DNA from: Bacillota bacterium
GTDB taxonomy: Bacteria > Bacillota > Clostridia > Clostridiales > Clostridiaceae
Assembly (NCBI GenBank): GCA_030706015.1
Contig: JAUZPI010000023.1
Span: 1 to 53,369, forward strand
Reading direction: 5' to 3'
DNA: 53,369 nucleotides
Shown here: piece after piece, positions 25,359 through 34,491 of the stretch
Numbering within the stretch: the stretch's first letter is position 1
Layout of the letters: each line of letters starts with the position of its first letter
Program-made: the position numbers and the translations under genes
Notes under the pieces: model-generated
What the model was told of the DNA's origin: nothing
The model's database searches: none
Seen by the model: the letters and a program-made list of their open reading frames with translations, nothing else

Positions 25359-25499
25359 TTAATAAAAAGCAATTAATAACTCAAGATATAAATAAAATAT
25401 GGTATAATTGAGCGTATTTGAAATAAAACTTGAAATTGAAGTGAGTATTTATGTATAATAGGTAATATGGATTTTGCAGTGCTGCGGAGGATGATTATT

Positions 25500-26378
25500 A
25501 TGGCAAAAAGTATGACAGGATTTGGTCGTGCAGTTAGTGAAAATGATAATATAAATTTTACAGTTGAAATGAAAAGTGTGAATCACAGGTACTTAGACTT
25601 AAATATTAAAATGCCTAGAAATATGTTAGCGTTAGAGGATAGGATAAGAAAAATTGTCCAAAATAAGTTGAATAGAGGCAAAGTCGATATATTTATTACA
25701 CAAAAGTCCTATGGAACTGCAGACGCTGTTGCTAGCTTTAACAAAAGTCTTGCTGATAGCTACTATAATTGTTTGCAAAAAATAAAAGAAAACTATATGG
25801 TTGATGATGATATATCTGTATCATTGATTGCGAAGTTTCCTGACGTTGTAACTATAGAACGGGAAGAAGAAGATATTGAGGTGGTTTGGAAAGCACTTCA
25901 AATACCACTTAGTGAAGCCGTAGATATGTTATTTGATATGAGGGAAAAAGAGGGAAAGAAGTTAATTGAAGATATAATATTGAAAATAGATCATATAAAG
26001 GTACTTGTTGATAGAATTAACGAAAAAACACCCTTGGTTGTTCAGATGTATAGTGCTAAACTAAAGGATAGAATTGCAGAACTAACCAGCGATATAGAGA
26101 TTGATGAAAATAGAATAGCCGTTGAAGTTGCTATTTTAGCAGATAAATCATGTATCGATGAAGAAATAGTAAGATTAAATAGTCATATTAACCAATTTAA
26201 AGATACATTATTTTTAGAAAACCCTATAGGAAGGAAGCTTGATTTTATACTGCAAGAAATGAACAGGGAGGCAAATACTATAGCCTCTAAGGCTAATGAT
26301 ATTGATATAGTTCATCTAGTCTTGGATATAAAGAATGAAATAGAGAAGGTTAGAGAACAAATTCAAAATATAGAGTAA
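25500..26378 (+). CDS. yicC: YicC/YloC-family endoribonuclease
   Basis: The 292-residue protein has the YicC N-terminal domain (MAKSMTGFGRAVSE, then VEMKSVNHRYLDLNIKMPR) and the C-terminal DUF1732 region (GRKLDFILQEMNREANTIASKAND), both nearly complete matches to the family motifs. Family members have been reported to be endoribonucleases acting on RNA. ATG 25500 gives the family start and has GGAGG 9 bases upstream; the upstream ATGs add unconserved residues. An extended -10 (TGGTATAAT, 25400-25408) probably starts the yicC-remA-gmk-rpoZ-coaBC transcript, the same order as in Bacillus. Confidence 0.92.
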   Translation: MAKSMTGFGRAVSENDNINFTVEMKSVNHRYLDLNIKMPRNMLALEDRIRKIVQNKLNRGKVDIFITQKSYGTADAVASFNKSLADSYYNCLQKIKENYMVDDDISVSLIAKFPDVVTIEREEEDIEVVWKALQIPLSEAVDMLFDMREKEGKKLIEDIILKIDHIKVLVDRINEKTPLVVQMYSAKLKDRIAELTSDIEIDENRIAVEVAILADKSCIDEEIVRLNSHINQFKDTLFLENPIGRKLDFILQEMNREANTIASKANDIDIVHLVLDIKNEIEKVREQIQNIE

Positions 26379-26395
26379 TCCGGAGGAGAAAAAAC

Positions 26396-26671
26396 ATGGG
26401 AATAAAATTAATAAACATTGGATTTGGAAACATTGTTTCTGCAAATAGATTAGTTGCTATTGTAAGTCCTGAGTCAGCGCCTATTAAAAGAATCATTCAA
26501 GAAGCTAGGGATAGAGGGATGTTAATTGATGCTACATATGGCAGAAGAACAAGAGCTGTTATAATTACAGATAGTGATCATATTATTCTATCTGCAGTAC
26601 AGCCAGAAACAGTTGCACATAGATTATCTTCAAAAGATGATGATGTTGCAGTGGATGAGGTTGATGAATAA
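26396..26671 (+). CDS. remA: RemA/YlzA DNA-binding regulator (DUF370)
   Basis: RemA is a small DNA-binding protein that in Bacillus activates biofilm matrix and osmoprotection genes by forming ring-shaped arrays on DNA. The 91-residue product is a standard DUF370 protein: GIKLINIGFGNIVSANRL, then APIKRIIQEARDRG and DATYGRRTRAVIITDSDHIILSA. The acidic C-terminal tail is variable. CGGAGG precedes the ATG, and the stop overlaps the gmk start (TAATG). Targets in this organism are unknown. Confidence 0.93.
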   Translation: MGIKLINIGFGNIVSANRLVAIVSPESAPIKRIIQEARDRGMLIDATYGRRTRAVIITDSDHIILSAVQPETVAHRLSSKDDDVAVDEVDE

Positions 26672-27300
26672 TGCATAATAAAGGATTATTAATAGTTATT
26701 TCTGGACCATCAGGTGCGGGTAAAGGAACAATAATCAAAGAATTAATTAAAAAAGGAAAGTTCTGGCTATCAGTTTCTGCTACTACAAGAGCTCCTAGGA
26801 ATGGGGAAATCGATGGAAAAAGCTATTACTTTTTAACTAGAGAACAATTTGAAGAAAGATTAAGGCTAAACGATTTTTTAGAACATGCTGAAGTGTATGG
26901 AAATTTTTATGGGACGCCAAAATCAAATGTAATGGAGAGAATTGACAACGGTGAAGATGTTATACTAGAAATAGATATTCAAGGAGCATTAAAAGTTAAA
27001 GAGGCTTACCCAGAAGGAGTATTTATATTTATTCTTCCACCATCCATGGAAGAACTGAAAAAAAGAATTATTAAAAGAGGCAGTGAAACTACAGAGTCTC
27101 TTATGACTAGGTTTAAATCTGCATATAAAGAGATAAACTATGTATCAAAATATAATTATGCAGTAACAAATGATACAGTTGAAGTTGCTGCTGAAAAAAT
27201 TGAATCAATTCTAGTGGCAGAAAGATGCCGTGTAGATAGATTGAAAGATCATATATTAGATTCTAAGGAGGGTATTATTCATGAACAACTCTATGATTAA
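26671..27300 (+). CDS. gmk: Guanylate kinase
   Basis: Gmk phosphorylates GMP to GDP with ATP. The 209-residue protein has the P-loop G12-PSGAGKGT, the GMP-binding segment TTRAPRNGEIDGKSYYF, and the lid region RIIKRGSETTESLMTRF. It overlaps remA by one base and rpoZ by 20 bases, so all three are translationally linked. Confidence 0.96.
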   Translation: MHNKGLLIVISGPSGAGKGTIIKELIKKGKFWLSVSATTRAPRNGEIDGKSYYFLTREQFEERLRLNDFLEHAEVYGNFYGTPKSNVMERIDNGEDVILEIDIQGALKVKEAYPEGVFIFILPPSMEELKKRIIKRGSETTESLMTRFKSAYKEINYVSKYNYAVTNDTVEVAAEKIESILVAERCRVDRLKDHILDSKEGIIHEQLYD

Positions 27301-27499
27301 TCCATCAATAGTGGATTTAAAACAAAAAACCGGTGACAGATATTCTTTAGTAGTAATTACTTCAAAGAGAGCTAGACAATTAATAGCAGGTGCTAAGCCA
27401 TTAGTAGATATTAATTCAAATAAACCTCTAACTGTGGCTATTAATGAAGTAAATCAAAGTAAATTTACATTCGAGTCTTCTAAGGAAGGAATAAAATAG
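27281..27499 (+). CDS. rpoZ: RNA polymerase omega subunit
   Basis: Omega helps fold and hold the beta' subunit of RNA polymerase. The 72-residue protein has the family core MINPSIVDLKQKTGDRYSLVVITSKRARQL followed by a short PLVDINSNKPLTVAI segment (quoted in part). AAGGAGGG lies inside the end of gmk, and the ATG overlaps gmk by 20 bases. coaBC begins 2 bases after the stop. Confidence 0.94.
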   Translation: MNNSMINPSIVDLKQKTGDRYSLVVITSKRARQLIAGAKPLVDINSNKPLTVAINEVNQSKFTFESSKEGIK

Positions 27500-27501
27500 A
27501 T

Positions 27502-28692
27502 ATGTCACAAAAAAATATAGTGGTTGGAGTAACTGGGGGAATTGCGGCGTATAAGGCTCTGGATGTAATCAGTAAACTGAAGAAGAAAGATTATAATGTG
27601 CATGTTATCATGACAAGATCAGCTACAGAATTTGTTACACCACTTAGCTTTCAATCACTAAGCCAGAATATGGTTATAACAGATATGTTTGCTGAACCAA
27701 AAGCTTTTGAAATTCAACACATTTCCTTAGCAAAAAAGGCAGACTTAATGTTAATAGTTCCTGCTACTGCAAATATAATCGGGAAAGTTACCAACGGAAT
27801 TGCTGATGATATGCTGTCAACTACGATTATGGCAACTACTGCACCGGTAGTTTTTGCACTTGCAATGAATACAAATATGTATAAAAACCCTATTGTGGTG
27901 GAAAATATTGAGAAGCTTAAAAATCACGGATACAGTTTTATTTCGGCTGAAAGTGGTAGACTTGCTTGTGGAGATGTAGGGGAAGGCAAATTAGCAGATA
28001 CTGAATTAATAGCAGATATAGCCGAAAGTATCCTATATGATACCAAAGACATGATAGGAAAAAAAGTACTTGTTACTGCTGGTCCTACTATTGCTCCCAT
28101 TGACCCAGTGAGATTTATAACCAATAGATCCACTGGAAAAATGGGATATGCCATTGCTGAAGAGGCTAGAGATAGAGGAGCTGAGGTAACACTTGTTTCT
28201 GGACCATGTAATATTAAAAAACCTTTTGGAATAAATTTAATCAAGGTTAATACAAATGGAGAAATGCTAGAAGCGGTATTAAATAAATTTGAATCTCAAG
28301 ACATTATTGTAAAATCAGCTGCAGTAGCTGATTATAAACCTGAAAACTATTCTTCAAAAAAAATAAAGAAGTCTGAAGATGATTTAAGAATAAATTTTGT
28401 TCGAGATAACGATATTTTGATGAGGTTGGGTAAACTAAAAACTAGTCAGGTATTAGTTGGTTTTGCTGCTGAAAGCAATGATGTTATTGAAAATGCAAAA
28501 AGCAAGTTAGCGAGAAAAAATTTAGATTACATAGTTGCAAATGACATTACTTCTCATGATACAGGTTTTGCCTCAGATGAAAATAGGGTAACCATAATTG
28601 CGCGGAACGGAAATACTGTACAATATGATAAGATGTCAAAAAGACAAGTAGCTAGAAATTTATTTAATTTAATCAACGAAAAGCGCATCTAG
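27502..28692 (+). CDS. coaBC: Bifunctional CoaBC (PPC synthetase/decarboxylase)
   Basis: CoaBC converts 4'-phosphopantothenate to 4'-phosphopantetheine in coenzyme A synthesis. The 396-residue fusion has an N-terminal FMN-dependent decarboxylase domain (GVTGGIAAYKALD, catalytic His region EIQHISLAKKAD, PATANIIGK, MNTNMYKNP, and the reactive Cys in LACGDVGEGKLAD) and a C-terminal synthetase domain starting at about residue 185 (TAGPTIAPIDPVRFITN, KSAAVADY, VANDIT). The order and length are standard. A terminator follows immediately at 28679. Another CoA gene, coaD, is at 46392. Confidence 0.96.
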   Translation: MSQKNIVVGVTGGIAAYKALDVISKLKKKDYNVHVIMTRSATEFVTPLSFQSLSQNMVITDMFAEPKAFEIQHISLAKKADLMLIVPATANIIGKVTNGIADDMLSTTIMATTAPVVFALAMNTNMYKNPIVVENIEKLKNHGYSFISAESGRLACGDVGEGKLADTELIADIAESILYDTKDMIGKKVLVTAGPTIAPIDPVRFITNRSTGKMGYAIAEEARDRGAEVTLVSGPCNIKKPFGINLIKVNTNGEMLEAVLNKFESQDIIVKSAAVADYKPENYSSKKIKKSEDDLRINFVRDNDILMRLGKLKTSQVLVGFAAESNDVIENAKSKLARKNLDYIVANDITSHDTGFASDENRVTIIARNGNTVQYDKMSKRQVARNLFNLINEKRI

Positions 28693-28701
28693 CGCTTTTT
28701 T
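28679..28701 (+). terminator. Terminator overlapping the coaBC stop
   Basis: AAAAGCGC (28679-28686), ATCTA, GCGCTTTT (28692-28699) then TT. The stop codon TAG is in the loop. Confidence 0.85.
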
Positions 28702-28798
28702 GTTGTATTAAATGCTTTGTTATGCTATAGTTTCTTAAAGTATTTCTTTACATTCTATTTTAAATAGAATTTTAAAAATAAATCATTAGGGTGATTAG

Positions 28799-31000
28799 GT
28801 GTATAGTTTTGCAGGTATAATTATAAATAACGAATCTGTTCAAATAGATAGATTATTTACTTATAGGATTCCTAAAGAGTTATCAACAAAGCTTGAAGTT
28901 GGGTATAGGGTTAAGGTACCTTTTGGAAAAGGTAATAGAGCTACTGACGGTTTTGTAATAGAATTGTATGAGAGCTGTGACGGTATTAATCATATAAAGG
29001 ATATTCAAAGCATATGTGATGATTTCCCATTACTTAGAGATGTAGACATTAGATTGATGGAAATAATGCGAAAAAAGTATTTTTGTACCTATATACAATG
29101 TATAAAAACTTTAATACCGACTGGAATAACCAGAGGGGTAAAAAGTAAAATTTTAAGTAAAATATATTTAGGGAATGAATTAAGTGGAAAGTATGATAAG
29201 GAACCGTATAAATCAATAATTGATATAGTGAAAAATAACGACGGTAGCTTTACCAAAAGTGAACTAAGTAATAGTTTTAAAATATCCATATCATCAATAA
29301 ATACATTGATAAAGCACGAATTTTTATACTCGGGCCAGGTTGCGGTTAATAGATTTGATACAAGAGATTTTCAGTCTTATGAAAAGAAAACTTTAAATGT
29401 TCATCAAAAACTCGCTGTAGATACTATCTTAAAATCCATGAAAAGAAAGTTTTTAATTCATGGTGTTACAGGCAGCGGAAAAACTGAAATTTATATGCAC
29501 TTAGTTAGTGAGATGCTAAACCAAGGAAAACAATCCATAATTTTAGTTCCTGAAATAGCGTTAACACCTCAGATGGTAGAGCGTTTTAAAGGAAGATTTG
29601 GAAAGGATATTGCAGTTTTTCACAGCAAGTTATCTGATGGAGAAAGATATGATGAATGGGTTAGAGTAAAAAAGGGTGAAGTTAACGTAGCAGTGGGAGC
29701 ACGATCAGCCATATTCTTGCCTTTCAAAAATTTAGGATTGATTGTTATTGATGAAGAGCATGAGGGAAGCTATAAATCTGATAGTGATCCTAAGTATAAT
29801 AGTAGAGAGATAGCAGATATTAGAAGTGAGCTTGAGGGCTGCAAGGTGTTATTAGGATCAGCAACACCATCCATAGAAACTTTTTTTATGTGCAAACAAA
29901 AAGAAATTGAACTGTTGACAATAACTGATAGGGCAGATGGAGCAATGATGCCTAAGGTTGAACTGGTTGATATGAGAGAGGAATTATTGCAGAATAATAA
30001 ATCTATTTTCAGCAAAAAACTCTATAATGCTATAAATCAGTGTTTAGAAAATAAGGAACAAGCAATATTATTTTTAAATAGAAGAGGCTATTCAACATTT
30101 GTCTCTTGCCGAAAATGCGGTTATGTATTCAAATGCCCTAATTGTGACATTTCATTAACTTATCATAATCATGGCAATAATTTGACCTGCCATTATTGTG
30201 GGGTAAATCAGAGAGTTTCTAGTGTGTGTCCTAGTTGTGGCAGTAAATATGTTAAGTATTTTGGAATTGGAACAGAAAAGATAGAAGAAGAAGTAAAAAA
30301 ATATTTTCCAAGTGCTAGAGTAATAAGAATGGATCACGATACAACTAGGGGGAAGAATTCTTATGAAAAAATATATAGCACATTTAAGGAAAGAGAAGCG
30401 GATATACTTATTGGAACTCAAATGGTTGCTAAGGGATTAGATTTTAAAGATGTTACTGTTGTTGGAGTAATTGCAGCAGATTTATCTTTAAATTTACCTG
30501 ATTATAGATCTGCAGAAAGAACTTTTCAATTAATAACTCAAGTTTCAGGTAGGGCAGGGAGAGGACAAAAGAATGGCAAAGTAATAGTTCAGACCTATAA
30601 TCCTGATAATTATGCAATAAGGTACTCAATATCCAATGATTATTATAAGTTTTATGATGAAGAAATATCTATAAGACAAGGAATGAACTATCCACCATTT
30701 TCAAAAATATTATGCATAAATATGAGTAGTAAAAATGAAAAGCTGCTAATAAATAGTATACAGATGGCTTCGAACTATCTTAAGAATTATCTTAAAGAAA
30801 ATAGCAATATAGAGATGCTTGGCCCTTGTTCGTGTACTATTGGTAAAATAAAGGAACAATATAGATGGCAAATTATCTTTAAAGGAAACATAGATAGTGA
30901 ATTTTGTAGAAATATAAAATCATCTATTTATGAAATATTAAAAGAAGTATATAATGATATAAGGGTTAGTATGGATTTAAATCCTAGTAGTTTATTATAA
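28799..31000 (+). CDS. priA: Primosomal helicase PriA
   Basis: PriA reloads the replicative helicase at collapsed forks. The 733-residue protein has the N-terminal 3'-DNA-binding domain (RLFTYRIP, RVKVPFGKG), then Walker A GVTGSGKTE, DEEH box (VIDEEHEGSYK), helicase motifs through ILFLNRRGYSTF, and eight zinc-binding cysteines in the order CRKCG, CPNC, CHYCG, CPSCG. The late motifs IGTQMVAKGLDF and QVSGRAGRG are intact. The start is GTG at 28799 after TTAGGGTG. It begins a long block with def, fmt, yugP, rsmB, rlmN, prpC, prkC, rsgA, rpe and thiN. Confidence 0.96.
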   Translation: MYSFAGIIINNESVQIDRLFTYRIPKELSTKLEVGYRVKVPFGKGNRATDGFVIELYESCDGINHIKDIQSICDDFPLLRDVDIRLMEIMRKKYFCTYIQCIKTLIPTGITRGVKSKILSKIYLGNELSGKYDKEPYKSIIDIVKNNDGSFTKSELSNSFKISISSINTLIKHEFLYSGQVAVNRFDTRDFQSYEKKTLNVHQKLAVDTILKSMKRKFLIHGVTGSGKTEIYMHLVSEMLNQGKQSIILVPEIALTPQMVERFKGRFGKDIAVFHSKLSDGERYDEWVRVKKGEVNVAVGARSAIFLPFKNLGLIVIDEEHEGSYKSDSDPKYNSREIADIRSELEGCKVLLGSATPSIETFFMCKQKEIELLTITDRADGAMMPKVELVDMREELLQNNKSIFSKKLYNAINQCLENKEQAILFLNRRGYSTFVSCRKCGYVFKCPNCDISLTYHNHGNNLTCHYCGVNQRVSSVCPSCGSKYVKYFGIGTEKIEEEVKKYFPSARVIRMDHDTTRGKNSYEKIYSTFKEREADILIGTQMVAKGLDFKDVTVVGVIAADLSLNLPDYRSAERTFQLITQVSGRAGRGQKNGKVIVQTYNPDNYAIRYSISNDYYKFYDEEISIRQGMNYPPFSKILCINMSSKNEKLLINSIQMASNYLKNYLKENSNIEMLGPCSCTIGKIKEQYRWQIIFKGNIDSEFCRNIKSSIYEILKEVYNDIRVSMDLNPSSLL

Positions 31001-31017
31001 TGTTGGAGGTAAAAAGA

Positions 31018-31467
31018 ATGGCATTAAGAACAATAAGAACTTATGGAGATGAATTATTAAGAAAGAAGAGTAAGGTAGTTGATAAAATAGATGATAGGAT
31101 ACTTACATTAATAGAGGATATGAAAGAGACTATGTACCATGCAAATGGTGTAGGACTTGCGGCTCCTCAAGTTGGAATATTGAAAAGAGTTGTGGTAATT
31201 GATGTAGGAGATGGTCCAATATCATTAATAAATCCCGAAATTATTGAGACATCTGGAAGTTATATAGATGAAGAAGGTTGCTTAAGCATACCCGGAAAAG
31301 AAGGTGCTGTGGAAAGACCAAAATATGTAACTGTTAAAGCACTAAATGAGAACGGTGAAGAAGTTATAATAAAAGGTGAAGATTTATTAGCAAGAGCTTT
31401 TTGTCATGAAATTGATCATTTAAATGGAGTGTTGTTTGTTGATAAAATTATTGAAGGTGATGAATAA
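31018..31467 (+). CDS. def: Peptide deformylase
   Basis: Def removes the formyl group from nascent proteins. The 149-residue protein has all three family motifs: GLAAPQVG, EEGCLSIPG (metal-ligand Cys) and HEIDHLNG (two metal-ligand His and catalytic Glu). ATG 31018 follows TTGGAGG; the upstream ATG at 31000 overlaps the priA stop and adds six non-family residues. fmt, which makes the formyl-Met substrate pathway, overlaps by one base. Confidence 0.96.
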   Translation: MALRTIRTYGDELLRKKSKVVDKIDDRILTLIEDMKETMYHANGVGLAAPQVGILKRVVVIDVGDGPISLINPEIIETSGSYIDEEGCLSIPGKEGAVERPKYVTVKALNENGEEVIIKGEDLLARAFCHEIDHLNGVLFVDKIIEGDE

Positions 31468-32402
31468 TGAAATATAATATAGTTTTTATGGGGACACCGG
31501 ATTTTGCGGTGCCATCCCTTGAAAAACTTATAGAAGTACATGATGTAACTGCAGTTTTTACTCAACCCGACAGGCCAAAGGGAAGAGGAAAAAAATTATC
31601 AGTTTCTCCTGTAAAAGAAGTAGCAATTGAACATAATATACCAGTATTTCAACCAGAAAAGATAAAAAAGGAACCAGATACTATAAAACAGCTTAAAGAT
31701 ATGCAACCCGATTTTATAATTGTTGTTGCTTTTGGTCAAATTTTACCAAAAGAGGTTTTAGATATTCCTAAATATGCTTGCATAAACCTACATGCATCAC
31801 TGCTTCCAAAGTATAGGGGAGCCGCGCCAATAAATTGGTGTATTGTTAATGGAGAAAAGAAAAGCGGAAATACAACAATGCTTATGGATGTAGGCCTTGA
31901 TACAGGTGATATGCTTCTTAAACAGGAAGTTATCATTCGAAGTGATATGACTGCAGAACAGCTGCATGATGAATTATGCATAAAGGGAGCAGATTTACTA
32001 GTTGATACCATCGAAAAATATGCAAGTGGAAATATTGTTCCTGAAAAACAAAATGACAGTGAATCCTGTTATGCTTCAACTCTTAGTAAAGAAACAGGAA
32101 AGATAGATTGGAATAAAGCTGCAAGAGATATACATAATTTAATTCGAGGTTTAAATCCTTGGCCAATTGCGTACACACTTTATGAAGATAAAATAATGAA
32201 AATTTATAAATCTAAAGTAATTGAAGGTGATTGCAGTCAATTACCAGGAGCGATAGTTAGCGTTTCAAAGGATGGCATAAAAGTTTCTACAGGAAGTGGA
32301 TATTTGTTAATTGAGCAAATTCAATTTCCAGGAAAGAGACCAATGAGTATAGATGAGTATACTAGGGGAAATAATCTAACTATAGGGATTATTTTAAAAT
32401 AG
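31467..32402 (+). CDS. fmt: Methionyl-tRNA formyltransferase
   Basis: Fmt formylates initiator Met-tRNA using 10-formyl-tetrahydrofolate. The 311-residue protein starts with IVFMGTPDFAVPSL, has the folate/catalytic segment INLHASLLPKYRGAAPINW with its N-H-D triad (Asp in DVGLDTGDML), and a C-terminal OB-fold domain ending FPGKRPMSIDEYTRGN. It is translationally coupled to def (TAATG overlap). Confidence 0.97.
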   Translation: MKYNIVFMGTPDFAVPSLEKLIEVHDVTAVFTQPDRPKGRGKKLSVSPVKEVAIEHNIPVFQPEKIKKEPDTIKQLKDMQPDFIIVVAFGQILPKEVLDIPKYACINLHASLLPKYRGAAPINWCIVNGEKKSGNTTMLMDVGLDTGDMLLKQEVIIRSDMTAEQLHDELCIKGADLLVDTIEKYASGNIVPEKQNDSESCYASTLSKETGKIDWNKAARDIHNLIRGLNPWPIAYTLYEDKIMKIYKSKVIEGDCSQLPGAIVSVSKDGIKVSTGSGYLLIEQIQFPGKRPMSIDEYTRGNNLTIGIILK

Positions 32403-32446
32403 CTACTCGGTGTATTATAAAAGTTATTTAGAAGGAGGGAAATAAC

Positions 32447-33124
32447 ATGTTTTTTGATTGGACATTTGTTATTTTAATACCTGCTTTAATTATTTCGTTT
32501 TGGGCACAAATGAAGATAGGGTCTACCTTCGGAAAATATTCGAAGGTAAGAAGTAATAAAGGATATAATGGTGCACAAGTCGCAAGAATCCTTTTGGATT
32601 CTCAAGGACTGCAAAATGTACCCGTAGAGCTTATACCCGGAAAACTAACTGATCATTATGATCCAATTCACAGGGTAATGAGATTATCTAGTGATGTATT
32701 TTATGGGGATTCAGTTGCTTCTCTGGGAGTTGCTGCTCATGAGACCGGTCATGCAATACAGCATAAGAAGATGTATTCCCCATTAATAATCAGGAATAAA
32801 ATTGCTCCTATTGCAAGTTTTAGTTCAAATGCTTCTTGGTTAATATTCCTCATTGGAATGTTGTTTGGAATTGGTTTTTTTGCAAGAATTGGAGTTCTCT
32901 TGTTCGGGGCAGTGGTGGTTTTTCAACTTATTACTTTGCCTGTTGAATTTGATGCTTCTAGAAGAGCTCTTAGAATTTTGGAAGATAGATCAATACTTTA
33001 TGCTGATGAAATAGCTGGTGCAAAAGCAGTATTGAATGCCGCTGCAATGACATATGTGGCTGCAGCCCTAATGGCTGTTTCACAGCTTTTAAGATTATTG
33101 CTTATTAGTAGAGAAGAACGTTAA
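32447..33124 (+). CDS. yugP: YugP-family zinc membrane peptidase
   Basis: A 225-residue membrane protein of the YugP neutral zinc metallopeptidase family. It has one N-terminal membrane helix (about residues 4-22), the zinc motif H98-E-T-G-H102 in GVAAHETGHAIQH, two more helices around residues 125-165, and a conserved VEFDASRRAL segment that probably supplies the third ligand. The biological substrate is not known. GGAGGG precedes the ATG. It lies between fmt and rsmB, adjacent genes in Bacillus, so it is an insertion typical of clostridia. Confidence 0.9.
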   Translation: MFFDWTFVILIPALIISFWAQMKIGSTFGKYSKVRSNKGYNGAQVARILLDSQGLQNVPVELIPGKLTDHYDPIHRVMRLSSDVFYGDSVASLGVAAHETGHAIQHKKMYSPLIIRNKIAPIASFSSNASWLIFLIGMLFGIGFFARIGVLLFGAVVVFQLITLPVEFDASRRALRILEDRSILYADEIAGAKAVLNAAAMTYVAAALMAVSQLLRLLLISREER

Positions 33125-33149
33125 TTTGATGAATTATAGGAGTATATAA

Positions 33150-34481
33150 ATGAAAAATGCTAGAAAAGTAGCTGTAGATATCGTAAATCAAGTTTTAGAA
33201 AAAGGTGCATATTCAAATATTGCACTTAGTAATGAACTGAATAAATCTAATTTAGAAGATAAGGATAGAGGCTTAGTAACTGAGATTGTTTACGGCACAA
33301 TAAAATATAAATATACTATAGATAAAATCATTAACTATTTTGTAGCTCAAGGTATAAAGAAAATTGATGGCTATATATTAAACTTGCTAAGAATTTCAAT
33401 ATATCAGATTAGATATTTAGAGAGAATACCAGAGTTCGCAGCAGTTAATGAAGCAGTTAAAATTGCAAAGAAATATCGATCTGAAAAGTCTTCTAAGTTT
33501 GTTAATGGTGTATTACGAAATTATTTAAGGAATAAAGAAGCTGATTTTATAAAGAGTTCTGATGAAATTGCAAAGCTTTGCTTTCAACATTCCTATGATC
33601 CGTGGATGGTTAAACTTTTTATTAAACAATATGGAAGGGAAAGAGCTTTAGAAATACTAAAAGGACTAAATGAAACTCCAGATGTTACTGTTAGAGTAAA
33701 TAATTTAAAAGGCAATTACGAAGATGTGCTGCAAAAATTATCTGACCTTGGCTATGAGGTTCGTGAGGGATATATTTGTCCTGAAGCTATAAAAATTGAA
33801 AAGGGAAAAAATATCGAGAAAAATCCCCTTTTCAGTGAAGGATATTTTACTGTACAAGATGAAAGTGCGATGCTTGTGGCACCTGCTATGGAAATCGAAG
33901 AGGAAATGAATATTATTGATTTATGCAGTGCTCCTGGAGGAAAAGCCACTCATATGGGTGAACTATTGAATAACACAGGTGAACTAATAGCTTGTGATAT
34001 ACATGAAAATAAAATTTCATTAATAAAGGAAAATGTAGAGAGACTGGGTTTAAGAAATATAAAATATAAAACACTAGATGCTAGTAAGTTTGATGAAAAT
34101 TTTGAAAATAGATTTGATAGAGTTTTGATTGATGTACCATGCTCAGGTATAGGGATAATTAGGAAAAAGCCTGAAATAAAATGGTCTAAAGATAATAATC
34201 AATTGGATAGAATTGTGAAAATCCAAAGAGATATAATGGATAATGCTTCAAGGTATGTTAAGAATGGTGGTATATTATTGTATTCCACATGCACTATTAA
34301 CAAAGGTGAGAATGAAACTAATATAGACTGGTTTTTAAAAAATCATAAAGATTATAACCTTGAAAAAATTTTTTATGGGCCAGCTGATAATTTGATATAT
34401 AATACTCAGGGTTCAGTTACAATTATACCCAATAAATACATGGACGGTTTCTTTATAGCTAAGCTTAGAAGGCAATGGTAG
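33150..34481 (+). CDS. rsmB: 16S rRNA m5C967 methyltransferase RsmB
   Basis: RsmB methylates a cytosine of 16S rRNA with SAM. The 443-residue protein has an N-terminal NusB-like domain (RKVAVDIVNQVLEKGAYSN, RDRGLVTEIVYGT, EFAAVNEAVKIAKK) and a C-terminal Rossmann methyltransferase domain with LCSAPGGKATHMGEL, the catalytic loop DVPCSGIG and the second Cys in YSTCTI. Both cysteines used by the m5C mechanism are there. rlmN starts 10 bases later. Confidence 0.96.
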   Translation: MKNARKVAVDIVNQVLEKGAYSNIALSNELNKSNLEDKDRGLVTEIVYGTIKYKYTIDKIINYFVAQGIKKIDGYILNLLRISIYQIRYLERIPEFAAVNEAVKIAKKYRSEKSSKFVNGVLRNYLRNKEADFIKSSDEIAKLCFQHSYDPWMVKLFIKQYGRERALEILKGLNETPDVTVRVNNLKGNYEDVLQKLSDLGYEVREGYICPEAIKIEKGKNIEKNPLFSEGYFTVQDESAMLVAPAMEIEEEMNIIDLCSAPGGKATHMGELLNNTGELIACDIHENKISLIKENVERLGLRNIKYKTLDASKFDENFENRFDRVLIDVPCSGIGIIRKKPEIKWSKDNNQLDRIVKIQRDIMDNASRYVKNGGILLYSTCTINKGENETNIDWFLKNHKDYNLEKIFYGPADNLIYNTQGSVTIIPNKYMDGFFIAKLRRQW

Positions 34482-34491
34482 GTGTATAATA